Positions 1 through 13,800 of a stretch of DNA of 64,000 nucleotides are shown one piece after another. Origin of the DNA: Acanthaster planci (Eukaryota; Echinodermata; Asteroidea; Valvatida; Acanthasteridae); the NCBI RefSeq assembly GCF_001949145.1, contig NW_019091381.1:1086140-1150139 (forward strand). The letters run 5' to 3'. The notes beneath the pieces are model-generated. The model had not been told where the DNA came from, made no database searches, and worked only from the letters and a program-made list of their open reading frames with translations. The first letter of the stretch is position 1. The number at the start of each line of letters is the position of its first letter. The position numbers and the translations under genes were made by a program.

Positions 1-3000
1 TAAAGTATGCCATGTCAAGAGCGTAATACCCCCCCCAAAAAAGACAGTATATGTAAATACATAGTTATATTAATATTTAGTGATACAACAGCTATGGGTT
101 ATGATCAGCCATCGGTACAGGATTTTTTCAGTGGAAGGGTTCATAGTAAATTTGCATGAATGGGATTGCTGCTCGCAGGTATCAGAAACAAGAGGCAAGT
201 TGGCCATTGAAAATGGGATAAGTTGGGCGCATCGTGAACGGTGCGCAATACAATTTCAGCACACATCTCTCTCAAAAGTCACAGAATGTAACAGAATGAG
301 CCTTAAGTAGGCCTATAAGGCAGAAATCAATGTCACAGGACGAAATAAAGAAGTCACGATCATTACTTTTCAATAATGTGTATGCATAGTCAGTAAGGAT
401 GGCATCCCTATACAGAAACCACTCATGAACATCATTTTGACAAAACAGGTGTTCACTTTGTCATTGGTTGTTTAAAATGTCCATTCATGGGTCAGTTTTG
501 CTTGGTGGAGAGTACTTTTGTGTGTGACTTTTGATTCAGTAACCAAGTTGCTGTGCATGTCAATTTCATCTTTGTTATAAACATAATCACTTGCTTTTGG
601 GCATGTGATTAGTAAAGGGTATTGCAGCATACCTGTGTACAAAAACTGTTTATTTCTATGGAGTGAATTGTTATGTGTGGCCTTTGACAGAAGTGGCAAG
701 TTTCTTTTGCTGTCCAGTGTACTTGCACAGCTTGATAGGTCATTTGAACGAGCAACGTATTGTATTCTAAAACTTTTATGGTCAAATTCCATTTCTCTTT
801 GTCATTGACAAATTAAGACCAAGTCAGCTTTTCCATGTTTTTTCTTGAAGAGATAATTTTTCTTTGATGAATCACTCAATTCTTTCTATTTCAGAACAGA
901 AATTACAAGTTTTTCATTTTTTAAAATGTCACTTTCCCTCTTACCTTTCATACAAACATTATTTCTAACTTTAAACGTTAGGCCCAGGGTTCTCACCCCT
1001 TGTACAAAATTTGTCTGCAACCATGAAAACAAAGCCTGGTTGTGCTCAGAGAGGCAGATTAATCTTCCCCTTCCAACCCCTCCAAGACATTTGGACATAC
1101 TTTGAAACATGTGAACAAGATTACCGTTGCACCCAATGGAACCGTAAAGAGTATTTGCCAGTAAAATAAATTGTTACCCAGGTCGATTTGACAGCATACA
1201 CATATATAAACATCTGGGTAGTGTTACAAAACTTGGTAAGAATCCTACAAAACAATCGTAAGTTTGTCACATGAACCTATTACCCAGAGGTGTTGTAAAG
1301 ATGTCCTCTGTCAGCTTTCAGAGTACCAAATATTGGGCAATGGAAGCAACAGGGTCAGAGAATGATGGGATGTACATGTACCTGGGGGTTGCTGCTTGGA
1401 GGGGCGGGTGATTGGGGTTTCACTGCGTGACAATGAGGTGAAACTGGGTTTTGTAGCTATGAAATTGGTGTTACAAAGGAATCTTAACAGAAAAAGGTGG
1501 AGAGAAACAAAGTGTCTGCGGGACAGACAAAAAAAATGAGTAAAGCTTAATTTTTATGTGTGGTATTAACCCTTTTTCTATATTTGTGCTTGGTCACTTA
1601 TGGGCTACATTATTTTGTTTCTATTTCCAGCAATCCATGAGAGGTTGGCAGAAAGGCAGGTAATGTTTGCATCTCTTCCTTCAATTTTTTTCTTGATGTA
1701 CAACAATATCTGTGACATATTTCATTTCTCGACCCCCCACTGCAAGAAGGAGTGCCACACACTTTTTGAAAAACAAAAGCTTTGAGGAAAATGAATTCAC
1801 TTCAAGTGGACCAACGCATCTTAAAAGAAATTCCACTCCCAAACCTTATCTGACATTTACATCAACCATAAGTAGCGGTGTTTATTTCAAGCAATGGATG
1901 TCCTGGCCAACCTTTAACTGTCAGATAAACATCAAACTGACATATTTAATCACATTTCTGGAAACAGGCTCAGATAGGTACAAAAAAGGAGGCATATTCA
2001 TGCATTACTCAAAACAATATTCTTTCGTCAAACTGCAGCTGTGTGACTCTTTTTCATCAATTTTTAAGAGAAATTTATTTTCATTTTGGTGCTTACAGAA
2101 ACATCACAATCATTTATGCGGCTTCATGACCAATTTTTACTGAAGTAAGAGGTAAAACATTTCTGGAACCCATTCCATTTTACTCGCGGTGAATATTTCT
2201 ATGACTTCAGGCCTTCATCAAACCACAGCAAATACTCATTTGTAAATCATCAAAATTGTCATTTATAGGAACAGGTCTTTGCTTAATTTAAGGGTTTGGC
2301 TTGAAAGACGCTTAATTAGTGGAAGTACAAACCTTGACCATTTGACACCTCAACCAGAGAAACATTTCAGAAAAACTCTTCATAACTGATGTCTGTGATT
2401 ACATCAACTGACACTCCACATCAGCCACAAGGACTACATCACCACATCTTGAACCACTTATTACCCAAACTGCCAATTCTATTCCTCTACTCGATTCAAG
2501 GTCATAACCTTGCTCATATCTGACACATAAAATTAAACACCCATTGTATATGTATTGAATATCCTTTCAGAGTTTCATTTTTCACACCCATGAAGTTTAT
2601 CACTCAGAAAAAATGCCAGTTGAAGACCAGATTCAAATCAGATAGTCTTTAAAAGTTTGTTTTGAAAAAGCTCAATGGAGAATAATGACAACAATATATG
2701 GATCAGGAGAAGAGCTATAATAAGTTGAACGACTTCATTGTTGACCCACAAGGAACAAACTGCTCTTAGCAGGGTTGATGTGAGTGGCAATATTTTGAAC
2801 GGAACAGCCAATTTACTCTGATTCAGTGTCAGAAAGTGGCAGCTTTGAAAGGTCGGGTGCCGCTGAACCCATTTGGGGCAAATAATGGAAACCTGTGAGA
2901 CATGCAAGGAGGTCAAAACTGGATAAGTCAACTCAGGAACTGACTATGAGAAAGCACAAATACTAAGGTAAGACAAAGATTGAGATCTAAAAGGACAAGC

Positions 3001-6000
3001 TCAAAAGATGTATGAGACTGAGGGCCACACACAATGCCAAAAGCTGCACAGTTAGAGGCCAAGATAGCAAGAGTAGTGATATTTGTTGAAATCACGACCT
3101 TGAGGTCAATGGCAATTTCCACTTGCATTTCAACGACTAGAATTTATAGGAAATTACAAACTGTGTATTTTAAGGCAACTGCAGCTACAATGCAATAAAT
3201 ACAGGAAAGTAAATCTGTCAGAAATGTGAACCAAATAAAGCAGTGCCTCAGAGCCTGGAGGGGGGTAGTGAAAAGATGAAATTTGGGGACATGAGGGGTT
3301 ATGTTTGTCACTAGATTTAACCATCTTAGGATGCCATCTGTAAGATGGAATCGCCATATATGAATGACGAAGCACAAGGGGTCACTAGGGGTCCCACTAA
3401 TTAATTTCCTGATCTGCTATTTTTAACTGACCAGATCAACACCTAGAATTTTGGATGCAAGCTCATATCTGAAACAAGGCTCTATAAGCCAAGTCTATGT
3501 CCACTGATGGCATGGGTCTGACAGCCACTGAAGACCTAGACCTAAATCTTGCCAAGAGATTAACTCAAAGCCACACAAACATACACACGTCAGGTTTTGG
3601 GAACTTGAACGACATCTTGAAGATTTATTCTCAAGCAAGGGAAATATCTTCCCCCCTTCACTGTAGATGTTTGTTCTTTTATATCCAAGGTACATGGTGA
3701 CTTATACAAACGTACACATCCTGTTCTTGTGTATATTGTGTTCAACAGCTACGGCACCAGACTAAATGCAAACAAACACTTATAAATTAGACTTGACACT
3801 AACTCCAGATGAGAGCTACAAAAATTCTATAAATGGCATTGAGTGCGGTGAAACATTTCACGACTTGGTCTTCTCCGACAAAACAAGCTCAGGGATTTTC
3901 AGGAAGACTAACAAATGCATGCATCAATCAAAGACACCGAGTCTAGAAACAAATTTGCAGGTCACTGACTGCATGCTTGATGCTTTCCAACAAAAATAGG
4001 AAATGGAAACATGGTGGCTTTGTTTGCGTTGTCATGACGTCAGTTTACCATGCCAACCTAGTGAAAACTTGTGAACAAACTGCCATATCCTACAAGAAAG
4101 ACAGGATTAACCCTGCCTCAGTAAGTTATTGGAAGTGTTCAGGGGACAGCCCAGGGACTCATGGGATACACGAAGGCTCTTCACACAAGCCTTGCTTGTT
4201 CTCCAAGTTGTTTCAAGCTTCTGGCTATGGAAGCACACAAAAGACGTCATTTTGATGGGGAAGATCTGTTTTCCTTCCTCCATGCTTCCAAGAAGGTGGT
4301 TTTTAGGACCAGGGGGCTGTGAGGGTGGTGTTAACAGGGGAATCTAACTATATCAATATTTTGATGGGAGATGATGGGATTAGAATGGAGTGGGAAGTAG
4401 CAAACACAGTAAACTTTGAAAGTCCTGAATCCTACAAAAGTTGGAGGCTTCAACACAGTTTAAGGTTCAGTATTCACATGTATTAGCCTTGTAACAACAG
4501 CCACATTAGTCCAGGCATTGCCAATGAGCAGTGAAACAAGCACATATGATTAGTGGGTTAGCAACACTGAGTACGGGCTATTTGGAACAATGGTGCTTTG
4601 GGAAGCCATTACTTGCTCTCAGTCCTAGGTTTGTAGGGTTCACTTTGGTTCCAGACTCGCCTTGGGTTATTTCTTTGCACTGAGTTAGGCACCTATTAAC
4701 CTACACCCCTGCCCATTTTTCTGCACAGTGAAGCCTTTGCTTTGGAAGTCTGGAAAAGTTTCCCTCGTTATTGGTGAATAGCTGTTTAATGGGAGAATTC
4801 TAGGCTCTCCTTTAGAATGCAATTTTACTGTTGCAGTGACTAAGTCCTAACATTCATGTAATTTTAATTTTTCATCGTCACTTTTTTCCCAAGTACTTAG
4901 CCTGGGGATTAGGTTTGAGCTCCATATCAGCACTTAGTAAAAAAAAAAAAAAATTTAACACCGACAAGAGAAATTCTCCAGGTTAAAGACCTGCATGGCT
5001 AAACTGAGACACACTGTTTCTCTTGGGACAAAGTGCAGACATCTCCAACATCAAAACTTCCGGGAGGGTTCCTAAGTTTCTAGAAAGCCTTAAGCAAAAG
5101 AAAATTCCATCAGAGCATGTAAACTGGGCTGTTGGTTTGGCCCTTAGGTCGGAGATGAAACACAACTAGAAGATGAATTTGGAACATACCTTTGGAAGGA
5201 TTGAGAGACTTCTGACATCAAAGTTATGAAAATATGTCTGACTTTGTCTTTGTTGAAACGAAGAAACCTTCATTTCTTTTAATTTAGTACTCAAAGATTT
5301 CCAGCTTCTACAGCATCTTGTGATATTACAGGAAAAATCTGAAGTATTGTTTTCAGTTTTGAGATCAACATTTACCGACAGGGGACAGAGTGTTTCATCC
5401 CGAACTAACCATAAGTGCATGTACATGTAAGAAAAGGTGTGAATTATGAGGTCTGAACTGAAACCTTTCATAACTGTTAAAAAGATTGAAACTAATTGCA
5501 AAGGAACAATTCTGAGAAGACTCTGGAGAGTGAAAAGTAGGTCAACCAACTGAACTGTCTCCCAGGGGGGACATGTCCCTAGTTAGATGCGACCCCTTTC
5601 ATCCTGCCAGGACTGTAACAATCTGATAAGAGACCTACCCTGGCAGTTTCTCGGTCAGTTTAGCAAGATGCAGAGAGAAGGAAACTAGACTTTCATGTAC
5701 TCTGGAGCCCTAAAGCAGACTGGTCAAAGCTACGGAACTAGAAACTCTGTGAGATTAGGATTTTATAAGACAGTTTGCAGGAGGGGAGCAGTGTTATTTG
5801 ATGGAGGGAAGGGGGAAAAACAGGAAAGTGGAGCTTGGTGAAGCGGAGACTGGTTGTTAACAGAGGTAAATAGAGCAGAGACGCAACGGCAAAGAAAAGC
5901 TGTTTTGGGAGCAATAATGGGTGGAGCTAAACTGCAGAACACAGAAAAGGGGGAATTCTGAGCACAGGTGCAACAGGAGCACTTAACAAATCTACTTCCC

Positions 6001-7545
6001 CATATGCTGCATCACTATGAGAGTCAGATGTATGCAGGAAATGTTGAGACTAATGTTTACAAAATCTTCGACACCCAAACTACTTCCAAACCCTGCTACT
6101 ATGATGTATTTTCTAAAACTCTCCATTCAGATTCAATCCTGCTCTTAACAGTGTGCTCCATTACCACAGGACATTTTATGCCTCCATCTTCCATGTTTAT
6201 TTAGTGTTTATACTAGGAGTGAGTTTCCCTGTGACTTTGGTATCTGAATAGATCAAGGTGTGACCCCAGGGAAACCAAGCCAGCAGTTGAGGAAGAATCT
6301 GCCCTGTCAGTACATGGAGGTGCAGTGTGACTACTGGGCTTCAAGGCCTGACCCATTTGACCCCTCAATGGGTGACAAACACCCAAAGAAGACACTCCCA
6401 TCATACACTACTCCCTGGCAGTGCCATGGGCCATAGGTAACAAAAAATATGTTTATGGGTCTTGAATATTGAATGTTGAATTTCTGAAAGTTTTAATCTT
6501 GAATTTCTTCTGCTCATGGGCGCAAATGCCTTACCGAGCTTGGCAGGGTTGAGTGACTGGTTGAAAATGTTTTATTAGTGAGAATTTCAAGTTGGCAGAA
6601 TAAAAAACATTTCAATAAACCTGGAATTCCAACAACAGAGCTCTGGAATACAACTTGCACAGATTGCTTCCTATAAGTCAACACCTCTCTTTTGTTGGAC
6701 CAAAACCATTTCAAAACTTCATATTAAATATTTAACAAATAACATCAGATACTCGAAAGTCTTCGTTGACAACAAATACAATTTTTTTATGGAGTCATGC
6801 TATAACAACATGCCCTAGGAAAAAAGGGGGCCTGATTTTATTATCAAAATCAGGTGTAGAATCATTCAAAAATATGGCTAGCATTTCACACACCCATACA
6901 CAAATTGGAAAAGGTTTCCATTCATGAAATCCTAGAATTACAGTACAGATATTAAAGGTACAAAGACAACCCAACTGGGATTGGGAACAATTTGTTGGAC
7001 AGGGTGAAGAGTTGGAGCAACTGGAAGGGAAATCCCTTGATGGAGGACAATATTGTGGTTTTGTAGGAGGGCTTTGGTCTAGGTCAATATTTACCCACTT
7101 GATGGTCCCTCTGAGTTGACCCTAGGGATCACTGGTTGACCACAGGGTCAGTGTATTGACCAAGAAAGATTGACAAGTTTGTCTGGCTACTGGTCAGTCT
7201 CCACACAGTATTTCCAGGAATGTCATTGTAAGATTATTAATTTTAAATCTTGACTCCAGCAATTTTTTTGTATTATACAGCAGGAAATACAATAAGGAAA
7301 GTAACTTCTCACCATGTATTTTTTAAATGATAAATGAGGTCTCCCATTCACCTACAATCAAATCATGAGAGGGTGTAAATTTTAAAAATACTTTTTTTGG
7401 GGGGGGGGTTCAGGATTTGGCCAAAGACATGTGTGGGGTGATTTTAAAGTATGGTGCAGTTTAGCTGAGAACTGGTGCCAAAATCCCTTTGAGAAGTTGA
7501 AAATGTCCTACAAGAAACAAGTGAAGTGTCATCAACATATATGAA
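1..7545. other. Gene-poor flank with no recognised gene
   Basis: I read all frames and saw no conserved protein motif. The longest open frames (for example near 1712-2143 on plus) are AT-rich, low in complexity and lack family signatures. The stretch holds A/T and G homopolymer runs (for example 7390-7410) and nothing I could assign to a transposon family. It lies downstream of the KDM8 3' end, so the left part may be intergenic or an intron of a gene whose exons lie outside the window. Confidence 0.5.
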
Positions 7546-7551
7546 TTTATT
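7546..7551 (-). terminator. Candidate polyadenylation signal of KDM8
   Basis: An AATAAA hexamer on the minus strand lies about 160 bases downstream of the KDM8 stop codon. Its position fits a short 3' UTR. It is the nearest canonical hexamer I noticed, and no transcript evidence is available. Confidence 0.45.
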
Positions 7552-7710
7552 CATTCCTCACAGCAGCAAGCAAATCATACGACACTTCGAGACAGCACAC
7601 TAGCTCTGAACGTTAAAGTATTAGACAAAAGACTTTATCCAGAGGAAATTCTTACCTTGTCACCATGACGGGGATGACTGTCTTGTCTGAGGCCCTCCCT
7701 GGTGCATGAG

Positions 7711-7875
7711 CTACACCCACCAGAAGCTCACAGAGAAGCTAGTGGTGAGGGATCGGACATAGTGCCAGCATCTCGGAGGAATGTACAGCATCTCTCCAGC
7801 CTTGAGAATGGCCTCTTGGTAGTCAGCGGAGGAAAAGAGGGGGAAGCAAGACAAGTCTGGGTTCTCAACATCAAC
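7711..7875 (-). CDS. KDM8 exon 8 (last coding exon)
   Basis: Acceptor CAG ends at 7876 and the exon starts in phase 0 with VDVENPDL. It encodes [17 protein letters not shown] with the distal iron-binding His, then SFSVSFWW-V and a TAG stop at 7713-7711. Confidence 0.93.
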   Translation of the reverse strand, partial: VDVENPDLSCFPLFSSADYQEAILKAGEMLYIPPRCWHYVRSLTTSFSVSFWWV

Positions 7876-10800
7876 CTGGAAGGAAAAGGGGTTTTGACAA
7901 ATGGAGATATTTTGTTGCAAAAATGACTATTTCTAATGAGGCAGCGATGCATATGTATGAGCTATGACCTCTGTGCTTCACTACTTCCTCTAGTGTTGAA
8001 AATGTGAAGATTATTAGTTTCTTTGGTAATGTAACTGCTGCAGTGCACTCTAGACTCTTGGAAGTATTTTTTTTCTCATTTTGTTGAGACTGGAAATATT
8101 GCATACAAAAAGATTTCTAAGTGTCTAAATACATCTTAACGGTCCAATACCCATACAAAACTAATAGCTAAAACAAAAATGCAGTTGAGCTTCGGGGGGG
8201 GGTCTTTCAGTCACCTTTATGGAAGACACCTTTTGGGGAATAAAGTTTTCCAACCAACTATAAACTCAATTTACACTCTGACTGGACCAACAGTCAAGGC
8301 TGTGGCTTCACCACTTTGTAAGTAAACATGAACTCCAAAAAAGATCCCATGGACAGGGAGCCACTAGTGAAACCCTGGGTACAAAACCACAGAAGTGCAA
8401 ATGACCTCAAGGGAATGACACCTGACCTCAGGGACAGTGCTTCATACTGCAGTGATTTTCTGCAGAGTCTTTGTTTGCACTCTTACTTCAACATGGAATT
8501 CCAGTTCTTTCATTTCAAGGTAAAGTGTTGATTCTGCCTTGAAAATGAGATTAAGCTACCTCTGAATTAATTCTCAATTAGAGGCACAAACAAACCTGGT
8601 GGTGGAAGAGGAAGCCCAGTTTGTGAAAGAAATAGACAGCAAAAATAAAATCTAATTAGTTTGGTGTGAGGTTGGTGGAGCGGCTTCTCTGCACCAGTGA
8701 TTGTAACTGGGACTCAAACAGGTCCAGATGAATAAGAGAACTTCTTGAAAAGTACAAAAGCACAAAAGATCCCTCTCTCCTTGAAAAAAACTTGAGAATA
8801 GTGATTTGCGAAATACAACTCTTTCTGTTCGCACTGTTGGTCAAAGACCAGGTTTCTGTGAAGGGAAAAAGCATCAAACAGAAATGCTTTGTAATTTTTC
8901 TCACATATAATTCCCTACAAAACTAAATGCGTGAAAAGATATTGTCCTAGAATTCTGTGAGAGCTTGAACGGGTGGGTAAAGAACTAGCTGTAATTTATC
9001 ATGTGCAACAATGAGAATTCGTCAAGCGAGACCTCCTTGAAAGCTTCCTGACAGAAACCCGTGTTAACCTCATTGACAAGCTCTGATCCGTTCCTGTGAA
9101 ATCAAAGACAGAGTTGAGTTCCCAGGCAGAAATGCCAAAAGGCACTCGTAGTTATTTTGTCCAAATAATCAACAAAGAGGAAACCGAGTCTAACAAAGGT
9201 TTCAATTGGGGTTTCATCAAACTGGTAGATGAATTTTAACTTTCAAATTTGAGACGTAGGGTGGGATTAGTTGACGCTTAACATCTGACCGTGCATCTTC
9301 TGCACTGGATTAAGTATTGAGGGAAAAAAGTTGCTTGTGGTGATGTTCTCACACTCAAGCGGTTACCCTGGCAACTACCTGAATTTGTTTAAACTGTATA
9401 GCTTGGTTACTGAGATGCAGCTTTATATGAATTGTAATGTATGTTGTAAATCTGTATCTGCCTCGAGCAGAAGCACCCCCTCATTGGTTGAAAAGAGAAG
9501 AAGTGTTCAAATTTTTGGTAGCAATGCGACTGTAACGTGCATTTCCTAGTCGTTCCAAAGAAGCAAAGTTCAGTTCCGACCAAAGGAGCCTCCATTGCTA
9601 AGAAAATAGCACCCTCTCACGGTCCAGCTCCAGGATCCATAGGGTTGCCCTTAATAGTTGGAAATACTCCAATTAGTGTTTCTTTGCCATAATATTACCA
9701 GAAAATATATTGTCATATTCATATGTTTATAAATAAGCATTAAATGTCAAGAGAAGAATACCCATTAAGCATGCAGATAAATTGAATGCCACATTCACTT
9801 CAAGCATCCATGTTTAAATAAGCCCTTCAATAAATAATACTGACATTTGTGGTCTTCATTACAGCACTTCCTGAGATCGACCGTTTTCATTTGCTTTGGA
9901 GGAACAAGTCTAATTTGCTTGGACTTGTTTTGATTTGTTCGTCAGGAAATTGGCCGAGCGTCTACAACAACTGTCTGTTTCCATTTTAAAAAATGGTCCC
10001 ACTATGACAAAAGACGTGCGTTTGACCTGTTCCAACAAAACAAGTCTTCAAAGCTTGTTGAATCAGCCTCATATCTTCTGGTAATCATAACCTGCAGAAT
10101 GGACAATTATCAAAATCACTTTCCTATAACACACCCAGCTATCATAATGTAAGTTTTCAAGAACAGGATTTGTAAATTGGGAGGCATTTAGAAAAAAAGC
10201 TACATAAACAAGCAGGCAGAGTTATACTCTACATGATTGGGTATCCCCTCCCCGCAAGTTGAGACAGATTCAATGGGGGCGTATTCCCTCTCCCCCCCCC
10301 AGGTGCGCCATGAATATTAATCATGATAACGCATAACCTTTGACCAGCAAGTGACTAAAGTGGTCTTGATTCTAGACTAGTTCCCAGTCCCAATCATCTT
10401 TTTTTTTCTGAATGTTAGTATACGATCTATTGGATTAAGACCCAGCTCATCTTATAAGACTCTGTGAAGCAACTTCCTTTCCTGGGCTTTTTTCCAAATC
10501 TCAGCTGTCTTTCATCTTCAGCTTTATCACAAGTTCATCAATTTGTTTCAAATGGGTGCTGTTTGAACGAACTAAAAATACTTCAAACTTATTTGATTTT
10601 TGTGTGGAGAAACTCAGACAGCTTAATTCATCAAACTGAAGTGGGTCTTTCTTTAAATTTGGGGTCTAAAAGAGTGACATTTTTGTCTCCCTGTTACACA
10701 TGACCTGTTTAATTTGACATGGAAATATCACTGAAATTGATTTCAAACTACTTCCATTTGTTTGGCAGGTAATTTGAATTAATTCATCACTCTTGGATAT

Positions 10801-13800
10801 AAGAGAATGTGTTCTGAACTTACAAAATCAAATGTCTGATGTGACATTCTAAGTTATAGAATAACTCAAGACTAAAAAGCTGGATCATTATAAACCTGAG
10901 AGGGAAACTAACTTTGTGCTTACACAATCAATTAGAAGATGAACAAAGAAAATGGATTGGATCAGGATTTGATCATGCAACATCTGTAACACCTGAGCAT
11001 CAGAACCTTGACAGGGTGTTCTGGAAGTCACAGGTTCTGAAGGATTGAGGAGACTGCAATGAGACAATATCATCCTGGTGATACAAGATATCAAAGGCAA
11101 CATGGCTGGCTAACCATGTTGGTGGTTCTTTCCATGTGTTTTTCATGTAGTAAGCTGGTTCCATTCCAGCCGAGATTACATATTTCCATTTGAATCCTCT
11201 CTGCAAAGCATCCAGTAAGTCTTAGGCTCATTTCTCCATAAAGTCCTGCATAGGCTCTGGGATTGGTTTTCTTGATAAAAAGTATCAAAAAAATACAAAA
11301 GAGTGGAAAGACTTCTTTTGTCTGTGTGATAGAAACCACCGCTTGGTAAATCTAACAGATACAGAAAGGTATAAATGCACTGTAAACACTCAACAATATG
11401 CATGTTTTGAGTGTGTCAGACAAAAGACCAGGATATTCAGTGGAGTTGCTGTTGGCATTTAGGAATTTCAAAAGGCTAATCACGTCAGGTCATACACACC
11501 CCCCCACACACTCCTGTTTTGAACCTGTTCTCGCCCCATGAACAATAACCAATCCATTATACCAGGTGCAGTTATTATGTGTAGTAGAGTCAGTGAAATA
11601 CAAATGTCCGCCAGCAATAGAGTCAATTTCTCATAATCCTTCAACTTACTGACTTAGGACATAGATTGCCTGAGGGCATCAACCAATACCTTCTTTGATG
11701 CATTTCAATGTGGTCAAATTCTCTGGTTTCAAATCAAATTGTACTGATTTGTTCCAGATTTGTCGATAAGCAAAATCAGAGTTGTTTTGCCAAGAGGAAA
11801 AAAGAAAACCTCACGTGAAGATATTTACAGGGTATGACGACGTAAGACGGCAAGATGTAACACAGTAACACTATGCTCATAAATAAGCCGGGTTTATCGC
11901 ATGATCAAAAGGCTAACGGTGTGTTTATTTTATCAACATATTTTCACGAACTTGCTGTTGGTAATGAACATGTCGTGCCACTTTTATTTTTTCTTTCTGC
12001 ACTTGAGGCAGAGTTGAAAGGAAGCTGAGTACTGTCGGACAGTGTGAAGAGAAAAAAGGGGTACACGACATCTTTCAACTTCAAACAAGGTCATATCACA
12101 ATATTATGAAGGCACATTCAATTTTACCTTCATAAAAAAAGTGCCCCACTTTCACAACAGTACTGTTCACCACTTTGCAATCCTAACATGCACATAGTTG
12201 AGGGACTACACCCAGACTGGGAAAAGCCTGGTCAATATTGTTCAATTTTACAGTTAGAAAACCCGGAAACTGCATCAGTACCAATGTTCCAATTTTAAAA
12301 GTATTTGTTAAGATAACTTCCGGAATCCAACTGTACCAGGAATCGGCAAGGTTTACACAATTTGTAGTATCACCACAGTGTCTGATTTACTTTCCCGAGG
12401 TGCATACTTTGACATTTCCACAGGACAGCAAAACAACAGGAATATGGAAAACCAGCCAGTATTTAGGAAGTAGCTAAGCTGCCTGAACACAGATATTATT
12501 TATGATAACAATTCTACGAATGTTAGAAAGACCGAGGAAAGTTCCGTTTATGGTCCACTGTGCCGTCAAATAGTTTGAAACAAAGATCTGAGGGATAAAT
12601 ATTGCAACACTGCATCAGGTTGGAAACTAAAATGAAATGACCACAAACCTACACTGTTACAATATTGCTGTTAAACAACAGTAGATTCTATTGTCAATTG
12701 GCATTACAGAAGTTGCTGTTTTGGGACAGCATATTCTACTGTCCATTTTCTCTGTATACTAACAGGGGATTCTTAAGGAAGTATATTTAGGAAATGGTAA
12801 GCAAACAATTAACTTGTATGTATGGATTAATATTTTGTACGAATGGCTAGATTACTTGAGTAATCCACATGTAGCACTGCATGACTAAACTTCAGTTCAT
12901 TGGGCCCAAGTGGGACCAAGAGAGGGTGCGATCTCCTAGCAACAGAGGCTCCTTTGGTCGGAACTCCACTTTGCTGGTTCCCGAATGAAAGTGAGCTGTG
13001 TACGCCTCCGGCTCTACCAAGTACCAACAAAACAACACAGCCCCACCAGCACGCAGGGGACCCTTCTGCTCAAGGCAGAATTTCGAATGCGACCAATGCC
13101 TAGGATCATTACCGGTAATTACAGAACCGTACGTACAAAGTAGTAATCCACACATACGAAGGAGTAATCCCATACGAAATAGTAATCCCTCCGTACTAAA
13201 TAGTAATCCCTCCGTACTAAATAGTAATCCCTCCGTACTAAATAGTAATCCCTCCGTACTAAATAGTAATCCCTCCGTACTAAATAGTAATCCCTCCGTA
13301 CTAAATAGTAATCCCTCCGTACTAAATAGTAATCCCTCCGTACTAAATAGTAATCCCTCCGTACTAAATAGTAATCCCTCCGCACTAAATAGTAATCCCT
13401 ACGTACTAAATAGTAATCCCTACGTACTAAATAGTAATCCATCCGTACTAAATAGTAATCCCTACGTACTAAATAGTAATCCCTACGTACTAAACAGTAA
13501 TCCGTACGTACGCATTGATTTTTTTTCCTTACCGTGTCCTAATACACTTCCATAAGAATCCCCTGTTAGTATACAAAGAAAATGGACAGTAGAATATGCT
13601 GTCCAGAAACAGCAACTTCTGTAATGCCAATTGACAATAGAATCTACTGTTATTTAACAGACATATTTTAACAGTGTTGATAACTATGGATATCTGTCGT
13701 GAGATTTGCTACTTGCTCACATATTATTCATTCATTTTTCATCTCCACGACACATTTGGGCAAATGAGTCAAACTGGATTGCCAAGTACTGGTGGGGGGG

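Larger units (their letters stand above)
12652..13680. mobile_element. Foldback-type element with ~135-bp inverted ends
   Basis: The left arm (about 12652-12790) and right arm (about 13546-13680) are nearly identical inverted copies. Both begin CACTGTTA and share CAGTAGATTCTATTGTCAA, GGCATTACAGAAGTTGCTG and ACAGCATATTCTACTGTCC. The interior holds a copy of the dispersed ~180-bp repeat and a 21-bp tandem array. I see no transposase reading frame, so it is non-autonomous. No clear target-site duplication was visible. It lies in KDM8 intron 7. Confidence 0.85.

Noticed and set aside
1712-2143. 143-residue plus frame
   Set aside because: AT-rich, no recognisable motif, not supported by splice or codon patterns.
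13119-13442. 107-residue minus frame of RRDYYLV heptads
   Set aside because: Other-strand reading of the same satellite.
12998-13555. 185-residue plus frame of NSNPSVL heptads
   Set aside because: It is a direct translation of the 21-bp satellite inside a foldback element. The start region comes from another repeat, and the opposite strand is equally open.
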